From Rhodoferax sp. (GTDB lineage Bacteria; Pseudomonadota; Gammaproteobacteria; Burkholderiales; Burkholderiaceae_C): 47,604 bases of DNA. Below the pieces are notes generated by a model. It searched no databases. It was not told where the DNA came from and saw nothing but the letters and a program-made list of their open reading frames with translations. The DNA lies in the NCBI GenBank assembly GCA_021737865.1, contig JAIPDC010000003.1, forward strand, positions 1-47,604. The letters run 5' to 3'. The position numbers and the translations under genes were made by a program. Positions 32,123 through 39,700 of the stretch are shown here, piece after piece. Every line of letters starts with the position of its first letter. Within the stretch, counting starts at the first letter, position 1.

Positions 32123-32144
32123 AAAAAAGCCACCCGCAGGTGGC
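32123..32144 (-). terminator. Rho-independent terminator after the thiolase gene
   Basis: Read on the minus strand: stem GCCACC, loop TGCG, stem GGTGGC (32129-32144), then TTTTTT (32128-32123). It lies 21 bp after the thiolase stop and should end the TetR-FadE-FadB-thiolase transcript, leaving the thioesterase gene to a separate or read-through start. The 16-nt core is identical to the one at 10643-10658. Confidence 0.88.
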
Positions 32145-32165
32145 GTCAGGTCTGTCCCGCAAATC

Positions 32166-33362
32166 TCAGACTCGCTCAAAAATTCCCGCTGCCCCCTGCC
32201 CCATGCCGACACACATGGACACCATGGCGTACTTGAGATTATTGCGGTGCAGTGCGTGAATGGCTGTCGCCGAGCGGATAGCACCGGTGGCACCCAGCGG
32301 GTGACCCAGCGCAATGGCGCCGCCCATCGGATTGACCTTGGCCGGGTCCAGGCCCAGGCTGTTGACCACGGCCAGGGACTGCGCGGCAAAGGCTTCGTTC
32401 AACTCGATCCAGTCGATGGCGTCCTGCTTGAGCCCGGCATAACGCAGTGCGGCGGGAATGGCTTCGATGGGGCCGATGCCCATGATGTGCGGGGGCACCC
32501 CTTTGGAGGCAAAGCTGACAAAGCGGGCCAGCGGCCTCAGACCATACTGCTTGACCGCCTTTTCGCTGGCCAGGATCAGGGCCCCGGCACCATCCGAAGT
32601 CTGCGAACTGTTGCCCGCCGTGACCGAGCCGCGGGCGGCAAATACGGTACGCAGCTTGCCCAGGCCTTCCAGTGTGGTGTCGGCGCGTGGGCCTTCATCA
32701 AGGGAAACGGTGCGGCGCTTCTCGACCACCTCGCCGGTTTGCAGATTCGGGCTGCGGTCCACCACCTCAATGGGTGTGATCTCAGCCGCGAAGTGGCCGC
32801 CAGCCTGGGCGACCAGCGCACGGCGGTGCGACTCGACCGCAAAAGCATCCTGCGCGTCACGACTGACTTTCCACTGATTGGCCACTTTTTCAGCCGTCAG
32901 GCCCATGCCGTACGCAATACCCACGTCGTCGCTCGCGAAGATGGAGGGCGACAGAGATGGAGAATTGCCCATCATGGGCACCATGCTCATGCTCTCCACC
33001 CCAGCGGCGATCATCACATCGGCTTCACCGACGCGAATGCGGTCGGCCGCCATTTGGATGGCGCTCAAGCCCGAAGCGCAAAAACGATTCACCGTGATGC
33101 CGCCCACGCTGGTGGGCAAACCGGCCAGCACAGCGCCAATGCGCGCAATGTTCAGGCCCTGCTGGCCTTCGGGAATGGCACAGCCGCAGATCAGGTCTTC
33201 GATGGATTGGGGGTCCAGCGTGGGCACCTGCGCCAGCGCGGACTGCAAAACCTTGACCAGCAAATCGTCAGGCCGCGTGTTGCGATAGAACCCGCGGTGC
33301 GAACGGCCAATGGGCGTGCGCGTGGCGGCAACGATGTAGGCTTCTTGAACTTGTTTCATCAT
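32166..33362 (-). CDS. Thiolase (3-ketoacyl-CoA thiolase / acetyl-CoA acyltransferase)
   Basis: A 398-residue degradative-type thiolase. The nucleophile is Cys95 in VNRFCASGLSAI, the His region is ALGHPLGATGA, and the second catalytic Cys lies in CVGMGQGAA near the C-terminus. ELNEAFAAQSLAV is the usual active-site strand. It cleaves 3-ketoacyl-CoA with CoA to acetyl-CoA and a shortened acyl-CoA, the last beta-oxidation step. Two in-frame ATGs adjoin (33362 and 33359); the first has AAGGA 6 nt upstream, inside the end of the fadB-like gene. It starts 1 bp after that gene's stop, so the two subunits are almost certainly co-translated. Confidence 0.92.
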   Translation of the reverse strand: MMKQVQEAYIVAATRTPIGRSHRGFYRNTRPDDLLVKVLQSALAQVPTLDPQSIEDLICGCAIPEGQQGLNIARIGAVLAGLPTSVGGITVNRFCASGLSAIQMAADRIRVGEADVMIAAGVESMSMVPMMGNSPSLSPSIFASDDVGIAYGMGLTAEKVANQWKVSRDAQDAFAVESHRRALVAQAGGHFAAEITPIEVVDRSPNLQTGEVVEKRRTVSLDEGPRADTTLEGLGKLRTVFAARGSVTAGNSSQTSDGAGALILASEKAVKQYGLRPLARFVSFASKGVPPHIMGIGPIEAIPAALRYAGLKQDAIDWIELNEAFAAQSLAVVNSLGLDPAKVNPMGGAIALGHPLGATGAIRSATAIHALHRNNLKYAMVSMCVGMGQGAAGIFERV

Positions 33363-33363
33363 G

Positions 33364-35763
33364 CTAATTCCTTAGGGGCTTTCCTGTACTCATCATTCCC
33401 ATGATGCGTTCCTGGGTCTTGGCGTTGGTCAGCAACGAACAGAAGGCTTTGCGCTCCAGCGCCATCAGGTATTCCTCGGTCACCAGGCTGCCGGCGTCGA
33501 CATCACCACCACACACCACGTCAGCAATCAGACCGGCGATATGAAAGTCATGCGCGCTGATGAAGCCGCCATCACGCATGTTGACCAGCGAGCCCTTGAT
33601 GGTGGCCACACCGCTGCGACCGGCTACGGCGAACTGGCGCTTGAGCGGTGCCCGGTAGCCGCTGTTGAACAGGGCGCGTGCTTCGTTGATGGCCACAAAC
33701 AGCAACTCGTCCTTGTGGGGCACGATCACGTCGCTCTCTAACAGATAGCCCAGCTTGCGCGACTCCAATGCGCTGGTGCCCACCTTGGCCATGGCGGCGC
33801 ACGTGAAGCCTTCGGTCAGGAAGGGCAGCAGATCCTTGCCGGTCGAGGCGGCGGCGTTCTCGGCGGCACGGCGGGCAATGTAGGTCAGACCGCCGGCACC
33901 AGGAACCAGGCCGACACCGACTTCCACCAAACCGATATAGCTCTCCATGGCGGCCACGCGCTTGGCCGAATACACCGCCATTTCACAACCGCCACCCAAG
34001 GCGAGGCCGCGTATGGCGGAGATGGTGGGTACATTGGCGTAGCGCAGCTTGAGCATCACGCGCTGCAGCTCAGCCGCCGCTTCGTCGATGGCCTTGGCAC
34101 CGCCCATCATGAAGGCCGGCAGCATGGATTGCAGATCGGCACCGGCGGAGAACATATCGTCGGGCGACCAGATAACCAGGCCCTTGTAATCCTTCTCGGC
34201 CATGTCAACGGCCTTGTCCAGGCCTTCCATGACACCCGCACCGATGGCGTGCATCTTGGTCTTGATGCTGGCGATGATGACTTCATCATCGAGCGTCCAC
34301 AGGCGGATCGCTTCGTCCTCATGCAGGGTCTTGCCAGCCGTTGTGGCGGACGGCGCATTGGCACCCATCACGCTCTCAGGGAAGTGCTGGCGGGCGTAGA
34401 CCGGCAGACTGCGCGGCATGACGAACGTGCCCGTGGTCGGATTCCACGACCCCGCAGGCGTATGCACGCCACCGGCATCGGCCACTGGGCCTTTGAACAC
34501 CCAGTCGGGCAGCGGCGCCTTGCACAGCGCCCGCCCGGCATCAATATCGTCTTTCACCATGTTGGCGACTTCCAGCCAGCCCGCCTCCTGCCACAACTCG
34601 AATGGGCCCTGCTTCATGCCAAAGCCCCATCGCATGCAGAAGTCGACGTCGCGCGCGTTGTCGGCAATCGATGCCAGATGCACCGCCGCGTAGTGAAAGG
34701 CATTGCGCAAGATGGCCCACAGGAACTGGCCTTGCGCGCCTTCGGCATTGCGCAACAATTTCAGTCGCTGCGCCGCAGGCTTCTTGAGCATGCGGGCGTA
34801 GACCTCGTCAGACTTCTCGCCGGCGGCAACGTATTCCTTGCTGGCCAAGTCAAAGCGCATCACGTCGCGGCCAATTTTCTTGAAAAATCCGGCCTTGGTT
34901 TTCTGGCCCAGGTTGCCCATTTCCAGCAACGTCTTGAGCACCTCCGGCGTGGCAAAACTCGCATAGAACGGATCGGCCTCAATGCTCAAGGTGTCCTGTA
35001 GCGTTTTGATGACGTGGGCCATGGTGTCCAGCCCCACCACGTCTGCCGTGCGGAACGTGCCGGAACTGGCGCGACCCAGCTTTTTGCCGGTCAGGTCGTC
35101 GACCACGTCATACGTCAGACCGAAGTTTTCCACTTCCTTCATGGTCGCCAGCATGCCGGCGATGCCGACCCGGTTGGCAATGAAGTTGGGGGAGTCTTTG
35201 GCGTGCACCACACCCTTGCCCAGGTTGCTGGTGACGAAGGCCTCGAGGTCATCAAGCACCTGCGCCTGCGTGGTCGGGGTGTTGATCAACTCCACCAGCG
35301 CCATGTAGCGCGGTGGGTTGAAGAAGTGAATGCCGCAGAAGCGGGGTTTGATTTCTTCTGGCAGTGCCGCGCTGAGTTTGGTGATCGACAGGCCAGAGGT
35401 GTTGCTGGCAACGATGGCGTGGGGAGCCACAAACGGGGCAATCTTTTTGTACAGGTCCAGCTTCCAGTCCATCCGCTCGGCAATGGCCTCGATGATCAGG
35501 TCGCACTCGCCCAACAGCGCCATGTGCTCTTCGTAGTTGGCCTGCTCGATGAGAACAGCGTCATCGGCCACACCCAGGGGTGCAGGCTTGAGCTTTTTCA
35601 GCCCCTCGATGGCCTTGGTGACGATCCCGTTTTTAGGGCCTTCCTTGGCAGGCAGGTCAAACAGCACCACCGGCACTTTGACGTTGACCAGATGGGCGGC
35701 GATTTGCGCACCCATCACTCCGGCGCCGAGCACGGCAACCTTCTTGACTTGAAAACGGGACAT
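33364..35763 (-). CDS. Bifunctional 3-hydroxyacyl-CoA dehydrogenase / enoyl-CoA hydratase (FadN-type domain order)
   Basis: 799 residues. The N-terminal NAD-dependent hydroxyacyl-CoA dehydrogenase domain has the motif VAVLGAGVMGAQIAAHLV near residues 9-26 and the signature HFFNPPRYMALVELI. Its C-terminal domain follows to about residue 450, then comes a C-terminal crotonase domain. Both hydratase glutamates are present, in LALGGGCEMAVYSA and in GLVEVGVGLVPGAGG. This order (dehydrogenase first) is that of FadN and differs from Escherichia coli FadB. It catalyses hydration and oxidation of enoyl-CoA and pairs with the thiolase encoded 1 bp downstream. It starts 21 bp after the DUF2147 gene. Confidence 0.92.
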   Translation of the reverse strand: MSRFQVKKVAVLGAGVMGAQIAAHLVNVKVPVVLFDLPAKEGPKNGIVTKAIEGLKKLKPAPLGVADDAVLIEQANYEEHMALLGECDLIIEAIAERMDWKLDLYKKIAPFVAPHAIVASNTSGLSITKLSAALPEEIKPRFCGIHFFNPPRYMALVELINTPTTQAQVLDDLEAFVTSNLGKGVVHAKDSPNFIANRVGIAGMLATMKEVENFGLTYDVVDDLTGKKLGRASSGTFRTADVVGLDTMAHVIKTLQDTLSIEADPFYASFATPEVLKTLLEMGNLGQKTKAGFFKKIGRDVMRFDLASKEYVAAGEKSDEVYARMLKKPAAQRLKLLRNAEGAQGQFLWAILRNAFHYAAVHLASIADNARDVDFCMRWGFGMKQGPFELWQEAGWLEVANMVKDDIDAGRALCKAPLPDWVFKGPVADAGGVHTPAGSWNPTTGTFVMPRSLPVYARQHFPESVMGANAPSATTAGKTLHEDEAIRLWTLDDEVIIASIKTKMHAIGAGVMEGLDKAVDMAEKDYKGLVIWSPDDMFSAGADLQSMLPAFMMGGAKAIDEAAAELQRVMLKLRYANVPTISAIRGLALGGGCEMAVYSAKRVAAMESYIGLVEVGVGLVPGAGGLTYIARRAAENAAASTGKDLLPFLTEGFTCAAMAKVGTSALESRKLGYLLESDVIVPHKDELLFVAINEARALFNSGYRAPLKRQFAVAGRSGVATIKGSLVNMRDGGFISAHDFHIAGLIADVVCGGDVDAGSLVTEEYLMALERKAFCSLLTNAKTQERIMGMMSTGKPLRN

Positions 35764-35784
35764 AAAAGTGTTCCTGTTGATTGA

Positions 35785-36225
35785 TCAGTTGACGCGAATC
35801 CAGGTTTGGGTTCTACCCAATAAGGAAAAACCAATGAAGCCGCGCATTTCGAGCTTGGCTCCGCCTTCGATCGGTGTCATCTTTACTTTGTAAATCTTGC
35901 CGGTGCTGGGCTCGACAATCGTGCCGCCTTCCCACACATCCTTACCCTCGGCTTTGCGTACCCCCCGAATGATTTCGAGCCCGAGCGTCGGCTGGTCCTT
36001 GCGGTCGTCCGTGCATTCGACACACTTCTCGTCAGGCTTGGCCTTGGGGTCGAGTATCTTTTCGATCTTTCCGGTAATGACGCCATCGGTTTGCGTGACG
36101 CGAATTTCAGATTTAACGGAGCCATCCTTGTCGTCGATGGTCTTCCACAATCCCACGGGCGACATCTGCGCCATGGCAGAGATCGACGACAAACCTACGA
36201 CGATGGCAATAGCGGTACGGATCAT
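35785..36225 (-). CDS. DUF2147-domain exported protein
   Basis: 146 residues with a Sec signal peptide (MIRTAIAIVVGLSSISAMAQ). The mature DUF2147 beta-barrel-like domain shows SPVGLWKTIDDKDGSVKSEI, then ITGKIEKIL, a Cys pair in EKCVECTDDRKDQP, the LGLEIIRGVRK block, and a C-terminal RGFIGFSLLGRTQTWIRV. AAGGAG lies 6 nt before the ATG. The family is usually periplasmic and uncharacterised; domain members occur beside fatty-acid or short-chain-acyl degradation genes in betaproteobacteria. Here it sits inside the beta-oxidation operon, 41 bp after the FadE-like gene and 21 bp before the FadB-like one, so a role in handling lipid substrate is likely but unproven. Confidence 0.85.
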   Translation of the reverse strand: MIRTAIAIVVGLSSISAMAQMSPVGLWKTIDDKDGSVKSEIRVTQTDGVITGKIEKILDPKAKPDEKCVECTDDRKDQPTLGLEIIRGVRKAEGKDVWEGGTIVEPSTGKIYKVKMTPIEGGAKLEMRGFIGFSLLGRTQTWIRVN

Positions 36226-36266
36226 GGGAACTCCTTGTGTTGATTTTCAGGACGGGGCATTTCGCC

Positions 36267-38063
36267 TTATGCGAATACCGCATCGGTATCCATGAGCACC
36301 TTGGCTCCGGTCCGGGCGGTACGCATCAATGTAGCCGTTTCCGGGAACAGCTTGGCAAAGTAAAAACGCGCCGTCTGCAGCTTGGCCAGATAAAACGGGT
36401 CGTTATTGCCCGCGCCAATTTCACGCAGGGCCACCTGTGCCATACGGGCCCAGAAGTAACCAAACACCAGGTGACCAGCCACACGCAGGTAGTCCACCGC
36501 CGCCGCGCCGACTTCATCCGGATTCTGGAAGCCCTTAAAGCCGATTTCGGTCGTGAACTTGGTCATCTGGTCCCCCAGAATGGCGATGGGGGTAATGAAC
36601 TCGGCCATCTTCTCATTCACGCCTTCTTCTTCCACCAGCTTGCCGACCAGCTTGCCGAACTTCCTCAACGTGGCCCCGTTGTTGCCCAGGATCTTGCGCC
36701 CCAGCAGATCCAGCGACTGGATGGTGTTGGTGCCTTCATAGATCATGTTGATGCGGTTGTCGCGCACAAACTGCTCCATGCCCCATTCCTTGATAAAGCC
36801 GTGGCCGCCAAAGACCTGCATGCAGGCATTGGTGGCGATGTGGCCGTTGTCGGTCAGGAAGGCTTTGACAATGGGGGTCAGCATGGCCAGCATTTCGCCC
36901 GAGTCCTTGCGGACTTGCTCAATCGGGTGTCCGTGCTCTTTTTCGAGCAGCATGGAGCAATAGGCCTGCAGCGCCCTGCCGCCTTCAGCATAAGCCTTGG
37001 CGGTGAGCAGCATCTTGCGCACATCGGGGTGCACGATGATGGGGTCGGCGGCTTTGTCCTTGGCCTTGATACCGGTCAGCGAACGCATCTGGATGCGGTC
37101 CTTGGCGTAGGCCAGTGCATTCTGGTAGGCCACTTCGGTCAGACCCAGGGACTGGTTACCCACGCCCAGGCGGGCCGCGTTCATCATCACAAACATGCCC
37201 TGCATACCCTTGTTGGGCTGGCCGACCATGGTACCGATGGCATCTTCCAGCACCATCTGCGCAGTGGCACTGGCCTTGATACCCATCTTGTGTTCCAGGC
37301 CGCCACAGTAGATGCCATTGCGCGAACCCAGCGTGCCGTCCTCGTTCACGTTGAACTTGGGGACGATGAACAGACTCACGCCCTTGATGCCGGGAGGCGC
37401 ATCGGGCAGACGGGCCAGCACCAGATGGATGATGTTGTCGGTCATGTCCTGTTCGCCGGCGCTGATAAAAATCTTGTTGCCGGTGATCTTGTACGTGCCA
37501 TCCCCCTGTGGCTCGGCCTTGGTGCGCATCAGGCCCAGGTCCGTGCCGCAATGGGGCTCGGTCAGGCACATGGTGCCGGTCCACTCGCCGGTGGTCATCT
37601 TGTGCAGGTAAGTCTTCTTCTGTTCGTCCGTGCCATGGGTGTGCAGCGAGGCGTAGGCGCCATGGGTCAGGCCCGGGTACATGGTCCAGGCCTGATTGGC
37701 GCTGTTCATCATTTCGTAGAACATCTGGTTGACGACCAGTGGCAGGCCCTGGCCGCCAAACTCGGTATCACAGGCCAGCGCAGCCCAGCCCCCTTCGACG
37801 TAGGTCTTGTAGGCTTCCTTGAAACCCTTTGGTGTGGTCACAGCGTGCGTGGCCTGGTCGAGCGTGCAGCCCTCGGAGTCTCCGGAGACATTCAGCGGAA
37901 AGATCACTTCGGAGGCGAACTTGCCGCCCTCTTCGAGCACCGCATTGATGGTCTCGGCATCGATCTCGGCGTGCTTGGGAATTTGCTTGAAATCGTCCAC
38001 GACATGGAGCACTTCGTGCATCACAAATTGCATGTCGCGCAGGGGCGGGTTGTAGGTGGGCAT
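36267..38063 (-). CDS. FadE-like acyl-CoA dehydrogenase (large, about 600 residues)
   Basis: A 598-residue flavoprotein with the extended C-terminal domain of the large ACAD group. The FAD signature is MCLTEPHCGTDLGLMRTKAE, followed by KIFISAGEQDM. The C-terminal signature FGGHGFIKEWGMEQFVRDNR leads to MIYEGTNTIQ, with Glu443 at the classical catalytic position. The last 130 residues form the extra helical domain. It oxidises acyl-CoA to trans-2-enoyl-CoA with electrons to ETF. The ATG at 38063 has AGGAG 8 nt upstream, so a 61-codon extension running into the TetR gene is rejected. It is the first enzyme gene of the TetR-controlled beta-oxidation operon. Confidence 0.92.
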   Translation of the reverse strand: MPTYNPPLRDMQFVMHEVLHVVDDFKQIPKHAEIDAETINAVLEEGGKFASEVIFPLNVSGDSEGCTLDQATHAVTTPKGFKEAYKTYVEGGWAALACDTEFGGQGLPLVVNQMFYEMMNSANQAWTMYPGLTHGAYASLHTHGTDEQKKTYLHKMTTGEWTGTMCLTEPHCGTDLGLMRTKAEPQGDGTYKITGNKIFISAGEQDMTDNIIHLVLARLPDAPPGIKGVSLFIVPKFNVNEDGTLGSRNGIYCGGLEHKMGIKASATAQMVLEDAIGTMVGQPNKGMQGMFVMMNAARLGVGNQSLGLTEVAYQNALAYAKDRIQMRSLTGIKAKDKAADPIIVHPDVRKMLLTAKAYAEGGRALQAYCSMLLEKEHGHPIEQVRKDSGEMLAMLTPIVKAFLTDNGHIATNACMQVFGGHGFIKEWGMEQFVRDNRINMIYEGTNTIQSLDLLGRKILGNNGATLRKFGKLVGKLVEEEGVNEKMAEFITPIAILGDQMTKFTTEIGFKGFQNPDEVGAAAVDYLRVAGHLVFGYFWARMAQVALREIGAGNNDPFYLAKLQTARFYFAKLFPETATLMRTARTGAKVLMDTDAVFA

Positions 38064-38091
38064 GCTCAATACTCCTAGTTGAACGGTTGGA

Positions 38092-38787
38092 TCAGGAAAC
38101 GGTTGGTGCGCCGTGGTGGGCAAGAATGTTGGCAAAACCCTTGTTGGCACGCTCCACCGAGCCGGGTTTGTGCAGAAAGCGGGCTTCGTAATGCAAGGCC
38201 AATATGAGGCCATGGATTTCGAACGCCATTTGTTCCTCGTCGACATCGGCCGGCAAGTGGCCGCAAGCTTTGGCCAGCACGATGGATCGGTTCATGGCCG
38301 CAAGCCAGGTCTGCACCGATGTGGCCAGCGCATCGCGCACAGGCCCCGGGCGGTCGTCAAACTCGACGGCACCACTGATGAAGATGCAGCCAGACTGAAT
38401 TTCTTCGGCCACCAGCTTCATCCAGTTTGAAAACAGCGCCTTGACCCGGGGCAAGCCGCGTGGCTGCTCCATGGCTGCGTAAAAGACCGCCTGCTCAAAC
38501 TGGGCGAAGTACTCGTGAATGACCGATATCTGGAGTTCTTCACGTGAGCCAAAGTGGGCAAACACGCCAGACTTGCTCATGTGGGTGGCCTCGGCCAGTG
38601 CGCCGATGCTCAGGCCTTCAAGCCCGAACTGGGTGGCCAGATTCAAGGCGGCGTCCACGATCGCCATTTTGGTTTGCTGGCCCTTTTGCAAGGCACGACC
38701 CGAGGCCGTCTTGCCATCAGCCGCAGACCGGCTGGAGGCCGGGCGGGCCTTGCGAATCAACTTGGCGGATAAGGACGCAATGGACAT
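38092..38787 (-). CDS. TetR-family regulator of the beta-oxidation operon
   Basis: 231 residues. The HTH lies at about residues 55-85 (LSIGALAEATHMSKSGVFAH, then FGSREELQISVI), after a basic tail KLIRKARPASSRSAADGKT. The C-terminal domain contains QSGCIFISGAVEFDDRPGP, typical of one TetR branch with a large effector pocket. The gene lies 28 bp upstream of the FadE-like gene on the same strand, and a 26-nt palindrome is 15 bp from its start codon. This arrangement implies autoregulation and control of the whole operon, released by an acyl-CoA (inference). I chose the ATG at 38787, which lacks a strong ribosome site; a longer frame to 38805 would run into the operator. Confidence 0.85.
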   Translation of the reverse strand: MSIASLSAKLIRKARPASSRSAADGKTASGRALQKGQQTKMAIVDAALNLATQFGLEGLSIGALAEATHMSKSGVFAHFGSREELQISVIHEYFAQFEQAVFYAAMEQPRGLPRVKALFSNWMKLVAEEIQSGCIFISGAVEFDDRPGPVRDALATSVQTWLAAMNRSIVLAKACGHLPADVDEEQMAFEIHGLILALHYEARFLHKPGSVERANKGFANILAHHGAPTVS

Positions 38788-38802
38788 GGATTCAAAGCAC
38801 CA

Positions 38803-38828
38803 CAAAATAGAACGATCGTGCTATTTTG
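38803..38828. promoter_or_regulatory. 26-nt palindromic operator of the TetR/beta-oxidation operon
   Basis: The palindrome is centred on CGATCG (38813-38818). Left arm CAAAATAG-A-ACGA and right arm TCGT-G-CTATTTTG are complementary except for one pair. It lies 15 bp before the TetR start codon, between it and slmA (divided by about 70 bp). Size and symmetry fit a TetR dimer or dimer pair. Confidence 0.75.
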
Positions 38829-38897
38829 CAGCATTTCCATGCAGCGCCTCCAAAAGATATTGGTTTCTAGAGGCTGTTTTCTAACCGATGGGCGGGT

Positions 38898-39587
38898 TTA
38901 CCCGAGCAACAAGCGCAGCGAAGCATCCAGATGTTCCGACGGCAGGCGCTTGTAGCCGGAGCGCACAAACCGCTGCAAACGCCCTCCCACAAAGGCTGCC
39001 AGCACAGAGGCGCGGACCTGCGCGTCCATGGTCGGCGTTGCCGAGGAAGTGGCCGCTTCACCATCACGCAGGCACTGCTTGAAGGTGGATTCAATCTTGT
39101 CAAAGAACTGGTTCATGCGCTGTTGCAGGCGGTCATTCTCAAACACCAGCGCATCACCCACCATGACGCGGACCATGCCCGGATTCCTCTCGGCGAACTG
39201 CATCAGCATGGCAACCATTTTGGCCGCCTGGCGCGCACCCGCGTCCCCCACGGCGCCGGGCACAGCCTGCTCTCGCTCGACAATCTGGTTGATCAGCGAG
39301 AAGACGGATTGTTCGATGAACTCGATCAGGCCTTCGAACATCTGCGCCTTGCTGGCAAAGTGGCGGTACAGCGCCGCCTCGCTGACATCAAGACGGGCCG
39401 CCAATGCGGCGGTTGTGATGCGCTCGCCGTTGGGCCGCTCCAGCATGCTGGCCAGCGCCTGCAGGATCTGGACCCGGCGCTCACCCGGCTTGGGCCGCTT
39501 GCGAACGACCGCTGCAGCCACCGACAGGTCGGCCTCTTGTGGCACGTTGTCTGGGGACTCTTCGGAGGGGTTCAATACGTCGGGCAT
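38898..39587 (-). CDS. slmA: Nucleoid occlusion factor SlmA (TetR-like)
   Basis: A 229-residue DNA-binding division regulator. After a variable 35-residue N-terminus, [20 protein letters not shown] leads to the HTH [20 protein letters not shown] and [20 protein letters not shown], very close to Escherichia coli SlmA ([31 protein letters not shown]). [35 protein letters not shown] and the C-terminal [20 protein letters not shown] also match. SlmA binds specific chromosomal sites and disrupts FtsZ rings over the nucleoid. In Burkholderiales slmA is often near argB, as here. The ATG has no clear ribosome site; the conserved part begins after residue 33, so a later start cannot be excluded. Confidence 0.9.
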   Translation of the reverse strand: [229 protein letters not shown]

Positions 39588-39646
39588 GGTGCGAAGCGAT
39601 GGTGGTTCAAATCATTCTCGCATAGCACTTGCAAGGGTTTTGCCTA

Positions 39647-39683
39647 GGTCTGAGCGGTGTCTGCACCGTGTCTGCGCCAGACC
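39647..39683. other. Hairpin between the sensor kinase gene and slmA
   Basis: Stem CGGTG (39655-39659), loop TCTG, stem CACCG (39664-39668), with an outer GGTCTG (39647-39652) and CAGACC (39678-39683) able to pair around an asymmetric bulge. It lies in the 113-bp gap between the kinase stop and slmA start. It may weaken transcription into slmA, but without a T-run it is not a standard terminator. Confidence 0.4.
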
Positions 39684-39700
39684 ACGCTGCACGGCTATCA

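Noticed and set aside
36237-38078. 613-codon open frame on the plus strand
   Set aside because: It is antisense to the FadE-like dehydrogenase gene; such long shadow frames are common in high-GC genes and this one shows no domain, while the minus strand has every catalytic motif and a ribosome site.
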